From Adlercreutzia sp910585575 (GTDB lineage: Bacteria > Actinomycetota > Coriobacteriia > Coriobacteriales > Eggerthellaceae): a stretch of DNA of 64,000 nucleotides. Under the pieces are notes generated by a model. It did not search any database, was not told the origin of the DNA, and was given only the letters and a program-made list of their open reading frames with translations. Shown one piece after another: positions 31,906-39,982 of the stretch (position 1 is its first letter; each line of letters starts with the position of its first letter). The DNA lies in assembly GCF_951801035.1 (NCBI RefSeq), contig NZ_CATOKT010000007.1, one strand, 5' to 3'. A program made the translations under genes and the position numbers.

Positions 31906-34752
31906 GTGGCCACCAGTTACAAAGACACCATGAACCTGCCCGAGACCGATTTCCCCATGCGCGGCAATCTGCCCCAGAACGAGCCGAAGCGCTTGGAGAA
32001 ATGGCAGCAGGAGGATCTGTATCATCGCGTCCTGGAGAAGAACAAGGACGGCAAGCCCTTCATCCTGCATGACGGGCCGCCCTATGCCAACGGCCCCATC
32101 CACATCGGTCACTCCTTCAACAAGATCCTCAAGGACTTCGTCGTGAAAAGCCACGCCCAGCGCGGCTACTTCACGCCCTATGTGCCCGGCTGGGACTGCC
32201 ACGGCCAGCCTATCGAGCACATGGTGGAAGTTACCTTGGGGCCCGAGAAGATGGCCGAGATCTCCCAGCCGGAGCTGCGCAAAGCCTGCCGCGAGTGGGC
32301 GGAGCGCTTCGTGGACATCCAGCGCGAGGGCTTCAAGCGCCTGGGCGTGAACGCCGAGTGGGACCGTCCCTACCTCACCTTCATTCCCAACTACGAGGCC
32401 GGCAACGTGGAAATCTTCAAGGACCTGTACCTGAAGGGCTCCATCTACCGCGGCCGCAAGCCCATCCACTGGTGCACCCATTGCCACACGGCCCTGGCCG
32501 AGGCGGAAATCGAATACGGTGACGAGGTGTCCCCCTCCATCTACGTGAAGTTCAAGCTCGACGCTGTGCCGGGCATCTTCGAGGCCAACGGGGCCGCGGG
32601 CGATGCCTACGTGCTCATCTGGACCACCACGCCCTGGACGCTGCCGGCGAACACCGCCGTGTCCCTGGCGCCCGACGCCGACTATGTCATGGTGCAGGTG
32701 AATGGCGACAACCTGGTCATGGCGAAAGAGCTGGTGGAGACGGTGGCCGAGGTGGCCGGCTGGGAGGATTACGGCTTCGTGTCCGATGCCGCCGGCGAGC
32801 CGGTGACCATCAAGGGCAAGCAGCTCTTCGGCCTTACCTACACTGCTCCCATCCGCCACGACATCAAGGGCACCGTCATCTACGGCGACCACGTCACGCT
32901 CGACACGGGCACCGGTGCCGTGCACACGGCCCCCGGCCATGGCCAGGACGACTACCTGGTGGCCCTGGAGTTCGATATTCCGCTGCTCATGCCCGTGGAC
33001 GACAACGGCGTGTTCACCGACGAAGCGGGTCAGTTCGCGGGCCTGTCTACCGATGAGGCCAACCCGGTCATCATCGACTGGCTGCGCGAGCAGGGCACCC
33101 TGGTGGCCGAGAAGAAGATCAACCACTCTTACCCGCACTGCTGGCGCTGCCACGAGCCCGTCATCTTCCGCGCTACGGACCAGTGGTTCGTGTCCATGGA
33201 CAAGAACTCCCTGCGCGAGGATGCCCTGCGCGCCATCAACACCGAGGTAACCTGGGTGCCGGCCTGGGCGAAGAACCGCATCGGCGCCATGGTGGCCGAC
33301 CGTCCCGACTGGTGCATCTCACGTCAGCGAAGCTGGGGCGTGCCCATTCCCGTGTTCAAGTGCGCGAAGTGCGGCAGCACCGTGGCCACCGAGGAAACCT
33401 TCGACGCGGTCATCGAGCTCTTCAATACGAAGGGCGCCGATGCCTGGTTCACCGAGGCGCCCAGCGAGTACCTGCCCCGCGGCACCAAGTGCGAAGTGTG
33501 CGGCTGCACCGACCTGGTGCCCGAGAAGGACATCCTCGACGTATGGTGGGAGTCCGGTGTCAGCCACACCAGCGTGTGCCGCCACCGCTCCGAGGAGGAC
33601 GGCCTGCGCTTCCCGGCTGATATGTACCTGGAGGGCTCTGACCAGCACCGCGGCTGGTTCCAGTCCTCGCTGCTCACTTCCATCGGCGCCTACGGCGTAC
33701 CGCCCTACAAGTCGGTCATGCACTGCGGCTTCACCGTTGACGAAGAGGGCCGCAAGATGTCCAAGTCCCTGGGCAACGGCATCGATCCGGTGGAGATGTG
33801 CGACAAGTTCGGTGCGGATGTTCTGCGCCTGTGGGTGTCTTCCTGCGATTACTCCCAGGACGTGTCCATTTCCGAGGGCATTCTGAAGCAGGTGTCCGAC
33901 GCTTACCGTCGCTTCCGCAACACCTTCCGCTTCCTGCTGGGCAACTTGAACGATTTCGGTCCCGAGAACATGGTGGAGTCCTGGGACGAGCTTGAGCCGC
34001 TCGACCAATGGGCCCTCGTGCGCTTGACCGAGGTACTCGCCGAAGTGGAGGCGGGCTACGAAAACTACCGTTACAACGGTGTCTACCGCACGCTCTATGA
34101 GTACGTAAACGAGCTGTCTTCGGTGTACATGGATGTCACGAAGGATCGTCTCTACGCCGAGGCGCCGAACTCGCCGCGCCGCCGCGCCGTGCAGACGGTG
34201 CTCATGAACATCCTCGAGGTGCTGGTGCGCGTTATGAGCCCCATCCTGTCGTTCACCGCCGACGAGGTGTGGGAGTGCTACCCGCCGGCGTTCCGCAACC
34301 TGCCCGGCCGCGAGGAGTCGGTACAGCTGGCCGGCTGGCCCGCGCTGCGCGACTTCGCCCCCGCTCTTCCTGCCGATGCCGGCGAGCAGGTGGCGGCTTT
34401 CGGCGAGATGATGGCCGTGCGCGAGGTGGTCACCAAGGCGCTGGAAGATGCCCGTAACGATAAGATCATCGGCAAGAGCCAGGAGGCGGCTCTTGTGGTA
34501 ACGGCGCCAGCTGGCGTGGTGGCCACGGCATCCGCCTTCGACCCGGCGGTGTTCGAGGAGCTCTTCATCGTAGCCTCCGTAGCCTTCCGGGAGGGCCCCG
34601 ATGAGGAAGTGACCATAGAGGTTTCGGTGGCCGAGGGCGAGAAGTGCCCGCGCTGCTGGAACATCCGCACCTTGGGCGGCAACGAGCATCACCCCGACGT
34701 CTGCGAGCGCTGTGGCAACGCCCTGGACGCTCTGGGTTTCGAGGCGGAATAA
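31906..34752 (+). CDS. ileS: Isoleucyl-tRNA synthetase
   Basis: Class I synthetase, 948 residues, charging tRNA-Ile with editing of valine. HIGH motif PIHIGHSFNK (about residues 64-73), CP1 editing domain (WTTTPWTLPANTAV about 239-252; TGTGAVHTAPGHGQDDY about 337-353), KMSKS loop GRKMSKSLGNGIDP (about 614-627), and a C-terminal zinc site CPRCWNI ... HPDVCERCGNAL. The start is GTG at 31906 (ATSYKDTMNL) with GAGGGAG seven bases upstream; GTG 31900 lies too close to the RBS. lspA starts immediately after the stop. Confidence 0.96.
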   Translation: MATSYKDTMNLPETDFPMRGNLPQNEPKRLEKWQQEDLYHRVLEKNKDGKPFILHDGPPYANGPIHIGHSFNKILKDFVVKSHAQRGYFTPYVPGWDCHGQPIEHMVEVTLGPEKMAEISQPELRKACREWAERFVDIQREGFKRLGVNAEWDRPYLTFIPNYEAGNVEIFKDLYLKGSIYRGRKPIHWCTHCHTALAEAEIEYGDEVSPSIYVKFKLDAVPGIFEANGAAGDAYVLIWTTTPWTLPANTAVSLAPDADYVMVQVNGDNLVMAKELVETVAEVAGWEDYGFVSDAAGEPVTIKGKQLFGLTYTAPIRHDIKGTVIYGDHVTLDTGTGAVHTAPGHGQDDYLVALEFDIPLLMPVDDNGVFTDEAGQFAGLSTDEANPVIIDWLREQGTLVAEKKINHSYPHCWRCHEPVIFRATDQWFVSMDKNSLREDALRAINTEVTWVPAWAKNRIGAMVADRPDWCISRQRSWGVPIPVFKCAKCGSTVATEETFDAVIELFNTKGADAWFTEAPSEYLPRGTKCEVCGCTDLVPEKDILDVWWESGVSHTSVCRHRSEEDGLRFPADMYLEGSDQHRGWFQSSLLTSIGAYGVPPYKSVMHCGFTVDEEGRKMSKSLGNGIDPVEMCDKFGADVLRLWVSSCDYSQDVSISEGILKQVSDAYRRFRNTFRFLLGNLNDFGPENMVESWDELEPLDQWALVRLTEVLAEVEAGYENYRYNGVYRTLYEYVNELSSVYMDVTKDRLYAEAPNSPRRRAVQTVLMNILEVLVRVMSPILSFTADEVWECYPPAFRNLPGREESVQLAGWPALRDFAPALPADAGEQVAAFGEMMAVREVVTKALEDARNDKIIGKSQEAALVVTAPAGVVATASAFDPAVFEELFIVASVAFREGPDEEVTIEVSVAEGEKCPRCWNIRTLGGNEHHPDVCERCGNALDALGFEAE

Positions 34753-35343
34753 GTGACTGACCAGCAGAGAACAACGCCGTCGCACCAGCGGGAGGGGAGT
34801 GGGACGCCCCTCCCTGCGACGGGCGGCGCATCGAGTCTTCGCCGCCGAAACGCTGCCATTTTCGTGCCTCTTGTGGTGCTGTGGTTTGCCCTCGATATGG
34901 CCACGAAAGCCTATTTCAACGGGTTTACCGTGGGCCAGGTGGTGGCGGGTCCCTTCCTGGGGTTGGTGCAGTTCCGCTTGGTGCACAATACGGGCGCGGC
35001 GTGGGGTATGTTCGACGACTCCACCTTTGCCCTGGGCGTCATGTCCACCGTGGTGTGCGTGGCGTTGACGGTATACCTCTTCACGGCGGGCAAGCGCGCC
35101 TCGGTCGTGGAGACGGTGGGTCTCGCTCTTATCGTTGCGGGCGGTCTGGGGAATGCCCTTGATCGGTTTACCTTGGGCTATGTCGTGGACTTCATCGATA
35201 CCGTATTTATCAATTTCCCCACCTTCAACGTGGCTGACATCGGCGTAACCTGCGGATTCGTCATCTTCTTTGTTGGCATGTTCTGGTCTATGCGGGGCTC
35301 TCGTGCCGAAGAGGAGCCTGCAGACCCACCGGCGGCTTCGTAG
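34753..35343 (+). CDS. lspA: Lipoprotein signal peptidase (signal peptidase II)
   Basis: Membrane aspartyl protease that cleaves prolipoprotein signal peptides. 196 residues, with a hydrophilic ~35-residue N-terminal tail before four membrane helices. Signature blocks are FRLVHNTGAAWGMF (about 75-88), GGLGNALDRFTLGYVVDF with one catalytic Asp (about 131-148), and FPTFNVADIGVTCG with the second Asp (about 156-169). The GTG start directly abuts the ileS stop, so translation is coupled. The C-terminal tail is acidic and Pro-rich. Confidence 0.95.
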   Translation: MTDQQRTTPSHQREGSGTPLPATGGASSLRRRNAAIFVPLVVLWFALDMATKAYFNGFTVGQVVAGPFLGLVQFRLVHNTGAAWGMFDDSTFALGVMSTVVCVALTVYLFTAGKRASVVETVGLALIVAGGLGNALDRFTLGYVVDFIDTVFINFPTFNVADIGVTCGFVIFFVGMFWSMRGSRAEEEPADPPAAS

Positions 35344-35422
35344 GCGCCGAATTGTTGCGAGCGCCAGACTGCCGTTCGCACGTATCACCTATTCGAGCGA
35401 TGAGACCAACGAACCTCAAGGA

Positions 35423-35428
35423 TAGAAT
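35423..35428 (+). promoter_or_regulatory. -10 box TAGAAT six bases before the rluD ATG
   Basis: TAGAAT at 35423-35428 is followed by six bases and then ATG 35435. A weak AAGGA lies 12 bases upstream. Possible leaderless start, same geometry as uvrC and dinB. Confidence 0.45.
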
Positions 35429-35434
35429 GGACCT

Positions 35435-36493
35435 ATGCAACGCTCCTTATGCCATATCGTAGCTGCCGAAGATGCCGGCAGCCGTCTTGACGCCCTTTGC
35501 GCGGCGCGAGGTCTCTATGCCAGTCGCTCGGCAGCCGCGCGCGCCATCGAGGAGGGCCGTGTGTTCGTGAACGGCCAGACGGTGTCGAAGAAGCATGCGG
35601 TGGCTGCCGGGGATACCGTCGTCTACGAGGTGGACGACGAGCCCGAGTCCGTGGTGGTCTATGGCGAGCCCATCGATTTGGATGTGCGCTTCGAGGACGA
35701 CGACATGCTGGTGATTTCCAAGCAGGTGGGCCTGGTGTGCCATCCTTCCGTGGATCATTCCCACGGCACGTTGGTGAATGCCCTTATTTGGCATTGCGGC
35801 GAGGAGAACCTCTGCAACGTGCAGGGAGAAGAAGCCGATCGCCTGGGCATCGTCCATCGCCTCGACCGCGACACCTCGGGGCTCATGCTGGCCGCGAAGA
35901 CCAACCTGGCGGGCGAGGAACTCATGGCGCAGATCCAGGACCGCGCTGTGGATCGCCACTACATTGCCCTGGTGCACGGCATTATGGCCCACGACACCGG
36001 CATGATCGACGCGCCCATTGCCCGTTCGGCCAACGAGCGCACGCGCATGGCCGTGCGCGATGTGCCCTCGGCGCGGGAGGCCATTACCACCTTCCGGGTG
36101 CTGGAGCGCTTCGAGCACGGCCCGCGCGATGACGGCTACAGCCTTATCGAGTGCAAGCTGTTCACGGGACGCACCCATCAAATTCGCGTGCACATGCAGT
36201 ACACGAAGCATCCCATTGTGGGCGATCCGGTGTACAACGCCCACGGCCCGCGGGATGCCCGTGCCCAGCTGGGGCTCGAGCGCCAATTCCTGCACTCCTA
36301 CAGCATTGCCTTCGAGCACCCGGTAACGGGGGAGCCGCTCTCCTTCGCCGACAACTTGCCGCGGGATTTGCAGGAGGCCCTCGATAGCTTGGCTCCGCGT
36401 TCGCTGGGAAAAACCGAAGCGGGGCGCGAGGTGGCCACTCTTATGGCGTCCGCTCCCACCCCGTCCGTGGAAGGCCAGGTATTCCATGACTAA
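35435..36493 (+). CDS. rluD: RluA-family 23S rRNA pseudouridine synthase (RluD-like)
   Basis: Isomerises specific uridines to pseudouridine in large-subunit rRNA. 352 residues: N-terminal S4 RNA-binding domain (GSRLDALCAARGLYASRSAAARAI ... VFVNGQTVSKKHAV, within residues 14-60) and the catalytic domain with GIVHRLDRDTSGLMLAAK (catalytic Asp about 143) and the C-terminal TGRTHQIRVHMQ motif. The exact target uridines are not readable from sequence, so RluD is the best family name. It overlaps hemH by 8 bp. Confidence 0.9.
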   Translation: MQRSLCHIVAAEDAGSRLDALCAARGLYASRSAAARAIEEGRVFVNGQTVSKKHAVAAGDTVVYEVDDEPESVVVYGEPIDLDVRFEDDDMLVISKQVGLVCHPSVDHSHGTLVNALIWHCGEENLCNVQGEEADRLGIVHRLDRDTSGLMLAAKTNLAGEELMAQIQDRAVDRHYIALVHGIMAHDTGMIDAPIARSANERTRMAVRDVPSAREAITTFRVLERFEHGPRDDGYSLIECKLFTGRTHQIRVHMQYTKHPIVGDPVYNAHGPRDARAQLGLERQFLHSYSIAFEHPVTGEPLSFADNLPRDLQEALDSLAPRSLGKTEAGREVATLMASAPTPSVEGQVFHD

Positions 36494-37679
36494 ACGTGCG
36501 CGTCGCAAGAACAAGGCCCTGGCCGCCCCGAAAATCGGTGTCATTATTGCGAACACGGGCACGCCGGCGGCTCCTACGCCCAAGGCCGTGAAGAAGTACT
36601 TGGGGCAGTTCCTTATGGATCGGCGCATCTGTCCCATGCCGCGGCCCATATGGTGGTGCCTGCTCCATACCGTTATCCTGCGCAAGCGCGCCAAGGCTTC
36701 GGCGGCCAAGTACGAGGAAATCTGGATGCCCGAAGGGTCGCCGCTGAACGTCATTTACCGCTCGCTCGAACGCGGGCTGAACGAGTATTACGCCGAACGC
36801 GGCCTTCCGGTGGAAGTGCGCGCAGGTATGAGCTACGGCAAGCCCTCGCTCAAGCAGGCTGTTAAGGAGCTGAAGCAAGCGGGCTGCACGCAGCTCGTGG
36901 TGCTTCCCATGTATCCCCAAACGGCCTACTCGACGGTGGGCTCGGTTACCGATGCGCTGCACAAGGCCGTGCGCCGTGCGCGGTGGAAGCATCCGGTAGA
37001 GGTCATCGAAGGCTACAGCGAGGACGCTGTCTACGTGCGCGCCATTGCCGCCTCCGTTCGCAATGCCGGCTTCCGTGAAGATTCCAACGATCGCCTTCTG
37101 TTCTCGTTCCACTCCATTCCGCTCAAGGACATCGAGGCGGACGACACCTACGAGCTGCAGACGGGGGCAACCAGCTTGGCCGTGGCCGGTGAGCTCGGCC
37201 TCGATCGGCGCCGGTGGACCATCAGCTACCAAAGCCGTTTCGATAAGGGTCGCACGTGGCTCTCGCCCTTCACCCGGCCCACGCTGGTGCGCCTGGCCCA
37301 GGCCGCCGAGCCTGGCAGCCGCTTGTTCATAGTGTGCCCCAACTTCTCGGTGGACTGCCTGGAGACGCTCTACGACATTCCCTACGAGCTGGAGCCGTTG
37401 TATCGGGCGGCGCTGGCCGGCGACTTCGTCGATGCTGATGAAGAGCCCGGTGCCTTGGAGAATACGGGAAAAACCGTAGCCTCCTGCCATGAAGAGGCCC
37501 ATCGCGACGTTTTCCGCACGAAGCGCCGCCAGCAGGCCGCCGAGGACTACCTGCGCGGCAACCACGCCCGGCAGGAGATCGAGGATGACTTCATCTACGT
37601 GCCGTGCCTCAACCGCTCCCGCGCCCATGTGCGCGTGCTCACGCACCTGCTGGCTCCCCATGTGGGAGACGAGGCATAA
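36486..37679 (+). CDS. hemH: Ferrochelatase (coproporphyrin/protoporphyrin)
   Basis: Inserts Fe2+ into a porphyrin in the last stages of haem synthesis. The 397-residue protein starts with a basic tail (TKRARRKNK) and GVIIANTGTPAAPTPKAVK, followed by MPEGSPLNVIY, LPMYPQTAYSTVGS, the active-site His in LLFSFHSIPLKDIE (about residue 207), ISYQSRF and CPNFSVDCLETLYDI. It is longer than the ~320 usual, through a C-terminal extension (about residues 330-397). The other haem genes are absent except a distant HemN-like protein. In the +1 frame a Lys-Ser/Pro-rich tail continues beyond the stop (see the repeat at 37696). Confidence 0.92.
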   Translation: MTKRARRKNKALAAPKIGVIIANTGTPAAPTPKAVKKYLGQFLMDRRICPMPRPIWWCLLHTVILRKRAKASAAKYEEIWMPEGSPLNVIYRSLERGLNEYYAERGLPVEVRAGMSYGKPSLKQAVKELKQAGCTQLVVLPMYPQTAYSTVGSVTDALHKAVRRARWKHPVEVIEGYSEDAVYVRAIAASVRNAGFREDSNDRLLFSFHSIPLKDIEADDTYELQTGATSLAVAGELGLDRRRWTISYQSRFDKGRTWLSPFTRPTLVRLAQAAEPGSRLFIVCPNFSVDCLETLYDIPYELEPLYRAALAGDFVDADEEPGALENTGKTVASCHEEAHRDVFRTKRRQQAAEDYLRGNHARQEIEDDFIYVPCLNRSRAHVRVLTHLLAPHVGDEA

Positions 37680-37695
37680 GTCTGAGCTCGATTCT

Positions 37696-37779
37696 GAGCC
37701 TAAGCCTGGGCCTAAGCCTGATCCCAAGTCCAAGTCCAAGTCCAAGTCCAAGTCCAAGTCCAAGTCCAAACCCAAGTGC
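37696..37779 (+). repeat. Hexanucleotide tandem array after hemH
   Basis: Fourteen 6-bp units in register: five variants of the NNNCCY type, seven exact AAGTCC copies (37726-37767), then AAACCC and AAGTGC. In the frame +1 to hemH the units read as Glu/Lys/Gly/Asp-Pro then seven Lys-Ser dipeptides, ending at TAA 37786. That frame is open from 37489. Confidence 0.9.
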
Positions 37780-37859
37780 TCGTCGTAAGTGCATGTCTGC
37801 ACGTGCCGAGCGCGGATCGCTATGCCGTTGTTCGCTCGGAGCAGCTTTCCCCTCGCAGC

Positions 37860-37882
37860 AAAAGGAGCCCCGAAGGGCTCCT
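37860..37882 (-). terminator. Terminator of the flavoprotein gene
   Basis: AGGAGCCC/GGGCTCCT around a 4-base loop, then TTTTG on the minus strand. A second hairpin (TGCCAGCGGAT/ATCCGCTGGCA, 37891-37901 and 37911-37921) lies between it and the stop codon. Confidence 0.65.
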
Positions 37883-37979
37883 GAAGGTGCTGCCAGCGGA
37901 TTGGGAGGGTATCCGCTGGCAAGCCGAAGTTGGTGCGTTGGAGCGAGCGAAGGTGCTCGCCGAGCGCTATGGGCGCTGC

Positions 37980-39653
37980 TTAGGCGCCGGCCAGGTCGTG
38001 GCCCAGCAGGTAGCCGTAGGTGATGCAACGGCCGTGGCTGTTGCCCGCCACGTTGATGGGGTAGTCCACAGCGGTGATGTCGCCCATGACGTTGCCCAGC
38101 ACATAGAGGCCCTCGATGGGGTTGCCCTCGGCGTCCAGGCACTGGAAGTCAGTGTTGCACTTGAGACCGCCGGTAACGGCCAGCAGCGCGGGACCGACCT
38201 TCAGAGCGTAGAAGGGGCCTTCCTTGACCGGGGTCAGGAACACGGGCTTCTTGTAGTAGTCGGTGTCCTCGCCGGCCTCGCACATGCCGTTGTAGCGGTC
38301 GACGGTGCCCGTCAGGGTCGCGGGGTCGCAGCCGATCTGAGCAGCCAGGTCCTCGATGGTGTCGGCCTCGTAGGCAATGCCCTGCTCGATGTACAGCGGG
38401 ATCTGGGTCTTGAAGTACTCGGGGGCCAGCTCAAGGTCGCTGCCGTAGGGGCGGAAAGAGTCCCAGAACATGCCGCCGCCATAGGGCAGGCCCTTCACCA
38501 GGTCGGTGGGCCAATTAGCGTCGAAGATGGACCAGGCCTCGCCGTTGGGCTGGCGGTTGATGGCCAGGGACTTGCCCTGCACCCAGGTGTCCTCGCACAT
38601 GAAGCGCTCGCCGTTGTCGTTCACGAACAGGAAGGGGCCGTGGAACCAGCAGAAAGCCTGGGGATGCATCATGGTGGGGAAGGGCAGGTCCTGCAGCTGT
38701 GCGCCGACCCACATGCCCATCTTGTGGCCGTCGCCGGTGTTCACGCCGGCGGGGGTGTACTGGCTGCGGGGCTGACCGTACTCGACGCAGATGGGGGCAT
38801 AGGCCTCGCACATCTCCACATTGCCGCCGATGTCGCCCGTGGCCAGCACGACGCCCTTGGCGGCGTTGTACTGTACGTAGCCCTCGCCGGTCTCGCAGAT
38901 GCAGCCGGTTACCTTGCCGGACTCGTCCTTGAGAAGCTGCACGGCGGGGGAGTTGAACACGAACTCGGCACCGTCGCGCACGGCGTCAAGGTAGCACAGC
39001 TCGGCGCCGGCGAAGCCCGTGGAGGTGAGATCGGTATCCTCGGGGAACATGAACATGTGGTAGCCCGGCTGCTCGGCGTAAACGTCGTCATGGCTGTAGA
39101 AGGCGCCCACCATGGCGGAACCGCCCTTGGCCTCGGCCTTGTCGATGAGCCAGTTGGAGGCCTCCTCGGAGTTGTTGAAGAACTTCACGATAAGATCCTC
39201 GTTGGCGCGGCTGGCGCACTGGGCGATCCAGTGCTGCTTGGCGTTCACCTTGTCCACCTTGACGTCGAGGTCCTCCATGTAGCGGGAATTAATGGCGCCG
39301 AATCCGCCGCCACGGCCGTTCCAGCTCTCGGACTTCTCGACGACGGTCACCTTGCCGCCCTTTTCAGCGGCGGCAGCGGCGCACGCGCAGCCGGCGAGGC
39401 CAGCGCCGATCACCAGGATGTCGGTATCGACCGTGCTGGCGATGTCGGTGATGGGTTCGGGAGCGATCTCCCACTCGTACTGTGCCTTGCCCGTGGCGGC
39501 CAAGTTCTCACTGCTGCCCGCGGCCGTGCCGGACTCAGCCGGGGCGGCGGGAGCGCAGCCCACGAGACCGGCGGCACCGGCAGCCACGGCCGCGGTAGCG
39601 CCCATGCCCAAGAAGGCGCGGCGGGACAGGCCCTTGTTAGTGATTTCAGACAT
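37980..39653 (-). CDS. Tat-exported FAD-binding oxidoreductase (fumarate/urocanate reductase-like)
   Basis: A 557-residue exported flavoprotein of the FrdA/SdhA superfamily. The N-terminus is a twin-arginine signal (SRRAFLGMGA) running into VGCAPAAP, which fits a lipobox with Cys at about residue 33. The dinucleotide fold DILVIGAGLAGCACAAAAAEKGGKVTVVEKS (split here over residues ~78-108), GGGFGAINS, and the C-terminal FAD block GLYVLGNVMGD/GNSHGRCITYGYLLG are clear. Gut Eggerthellaceae carry many such paralogues that reduce diverse organic acceptors. Substrate unknown. It is divergent from a LuxR-type membrane regulator that probably controls it. No haem motif CxxCH is present, so electrons must come from a separate carrier. 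Confidence 0.87.
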   Translation of the reverse strand: MSEITNKGLSRRAFLGMGATAAVAAGAAGLVGCAPAAPAESGTAAGSSENLAATGKAQYEWEIAPEPITDIASTVDTDILVIGAGLAGCACAAAAAEKGGKVTVVEKSESWNGRGGGFGAINSRYMEDLDVKVDKVNAKQHWIAQCASRANEDLIVKFFNNSEEASNWLIDKAEAKGGSAMVGAFYSHDDVYAEQPGYHMFMFPEDTDLTSTGFAGAELCYLDAVRDGAEFVFNSPAVQLLKDESGKVTGCICETGEGYVQYNAAKGVVLATGDIGGNVEMCEAYAPICVEYGQPRSQYTPAGVNTGDGHKMGMWVGAQLQDLPFPTMMHPQAFCWFHGPFLFVNDNGERFMCEDTWVQGKSLAINRQPNGEAWSIFDANWPTDLVKGLPYGGGMFWDSFRPYGSDLELAPEYFKTQIPLYIEQGIAYEADTIEDLAAQIGCDPATLTGTVDRYNGMCEAGEDTDYYKKPVFLTPVKEGPFYALKVGPALLAVTGGLKCNTDFQCLDAEGNPIEGLYVLGNVMGDITAVDYPINVAGNSHGRCITYGYLLGHDLAGA

Positions 39654-39821
39654 TGAAACCCCTTCCGTTTCCTTGGCGAAGCCCTCACTTCGCCTCAACT
39701 TATCGGGGAGCCGAGGACTGGTTTCAAGAAGTCCGCGGCATCCCTCCCAGGACGCATTCTTCCATGACAAGCTGTCAACGAGCATCTTGCGAAACGGTAC
39801 ATTTCCCCGATCAGACCCAAA

Positions 39822-39840
39822 ATGGGCCAAATCGGCCCAT
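39822..39840. promoter_or_regulatory. Candidate operator in the flavoprotein-luxR divergent region
   Basis: ATGGGCC (39822-39828) and GGCCCAT (39834-39840), perfect inverted repeat with 5-base spacer, 18 bp upstream of the luxR -35. Typical size for a dimeric LuxR-type site. Confidence 0.55.
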
Positions 39841-39858
39841 AGGAAAATAGGACTTTCC

Positions 39859-39887
39859 TTGTTGGGAGGCGTTCTTTTGAGTTAGAT
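39859..39887 (+). promoter_or_regulatory. Promoter of the LuxR-type regulator
   Basis: TTGTTG (39859-39864), 17-bp spacer, TTAGAT (39882-39887). The remaining part of the 329-bp gap 39654-39982 holds the flavoprotein promoter on the other strand, which I could not pin down. Confidence 0.55.
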
Positions 39888-39982
39888 TTAGCAAGACGTG
39901 CAGCGGACGAGGGACGTTGGGAGACGTTCGCACTTCCCGCGGAGCTGAGCGGAAAGAGAGGGCACGTCAGGGAGGGATACCT

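Noticed and set aside
37696..37779. CRISPR-like array
   Set aside because: Units are six bases with no spacers; it is a microsatellite. The 5833-5912 repeats are also too few and too degenerate for CRISPR.
37776..39656. 626-codon plus-strand frame opposite the flavoprotein
   Set aside because: The minus-strand reading has a Tat signal and FAD motifs; the plus frame is a codon-bias artefact rich in Val/Gly/His.
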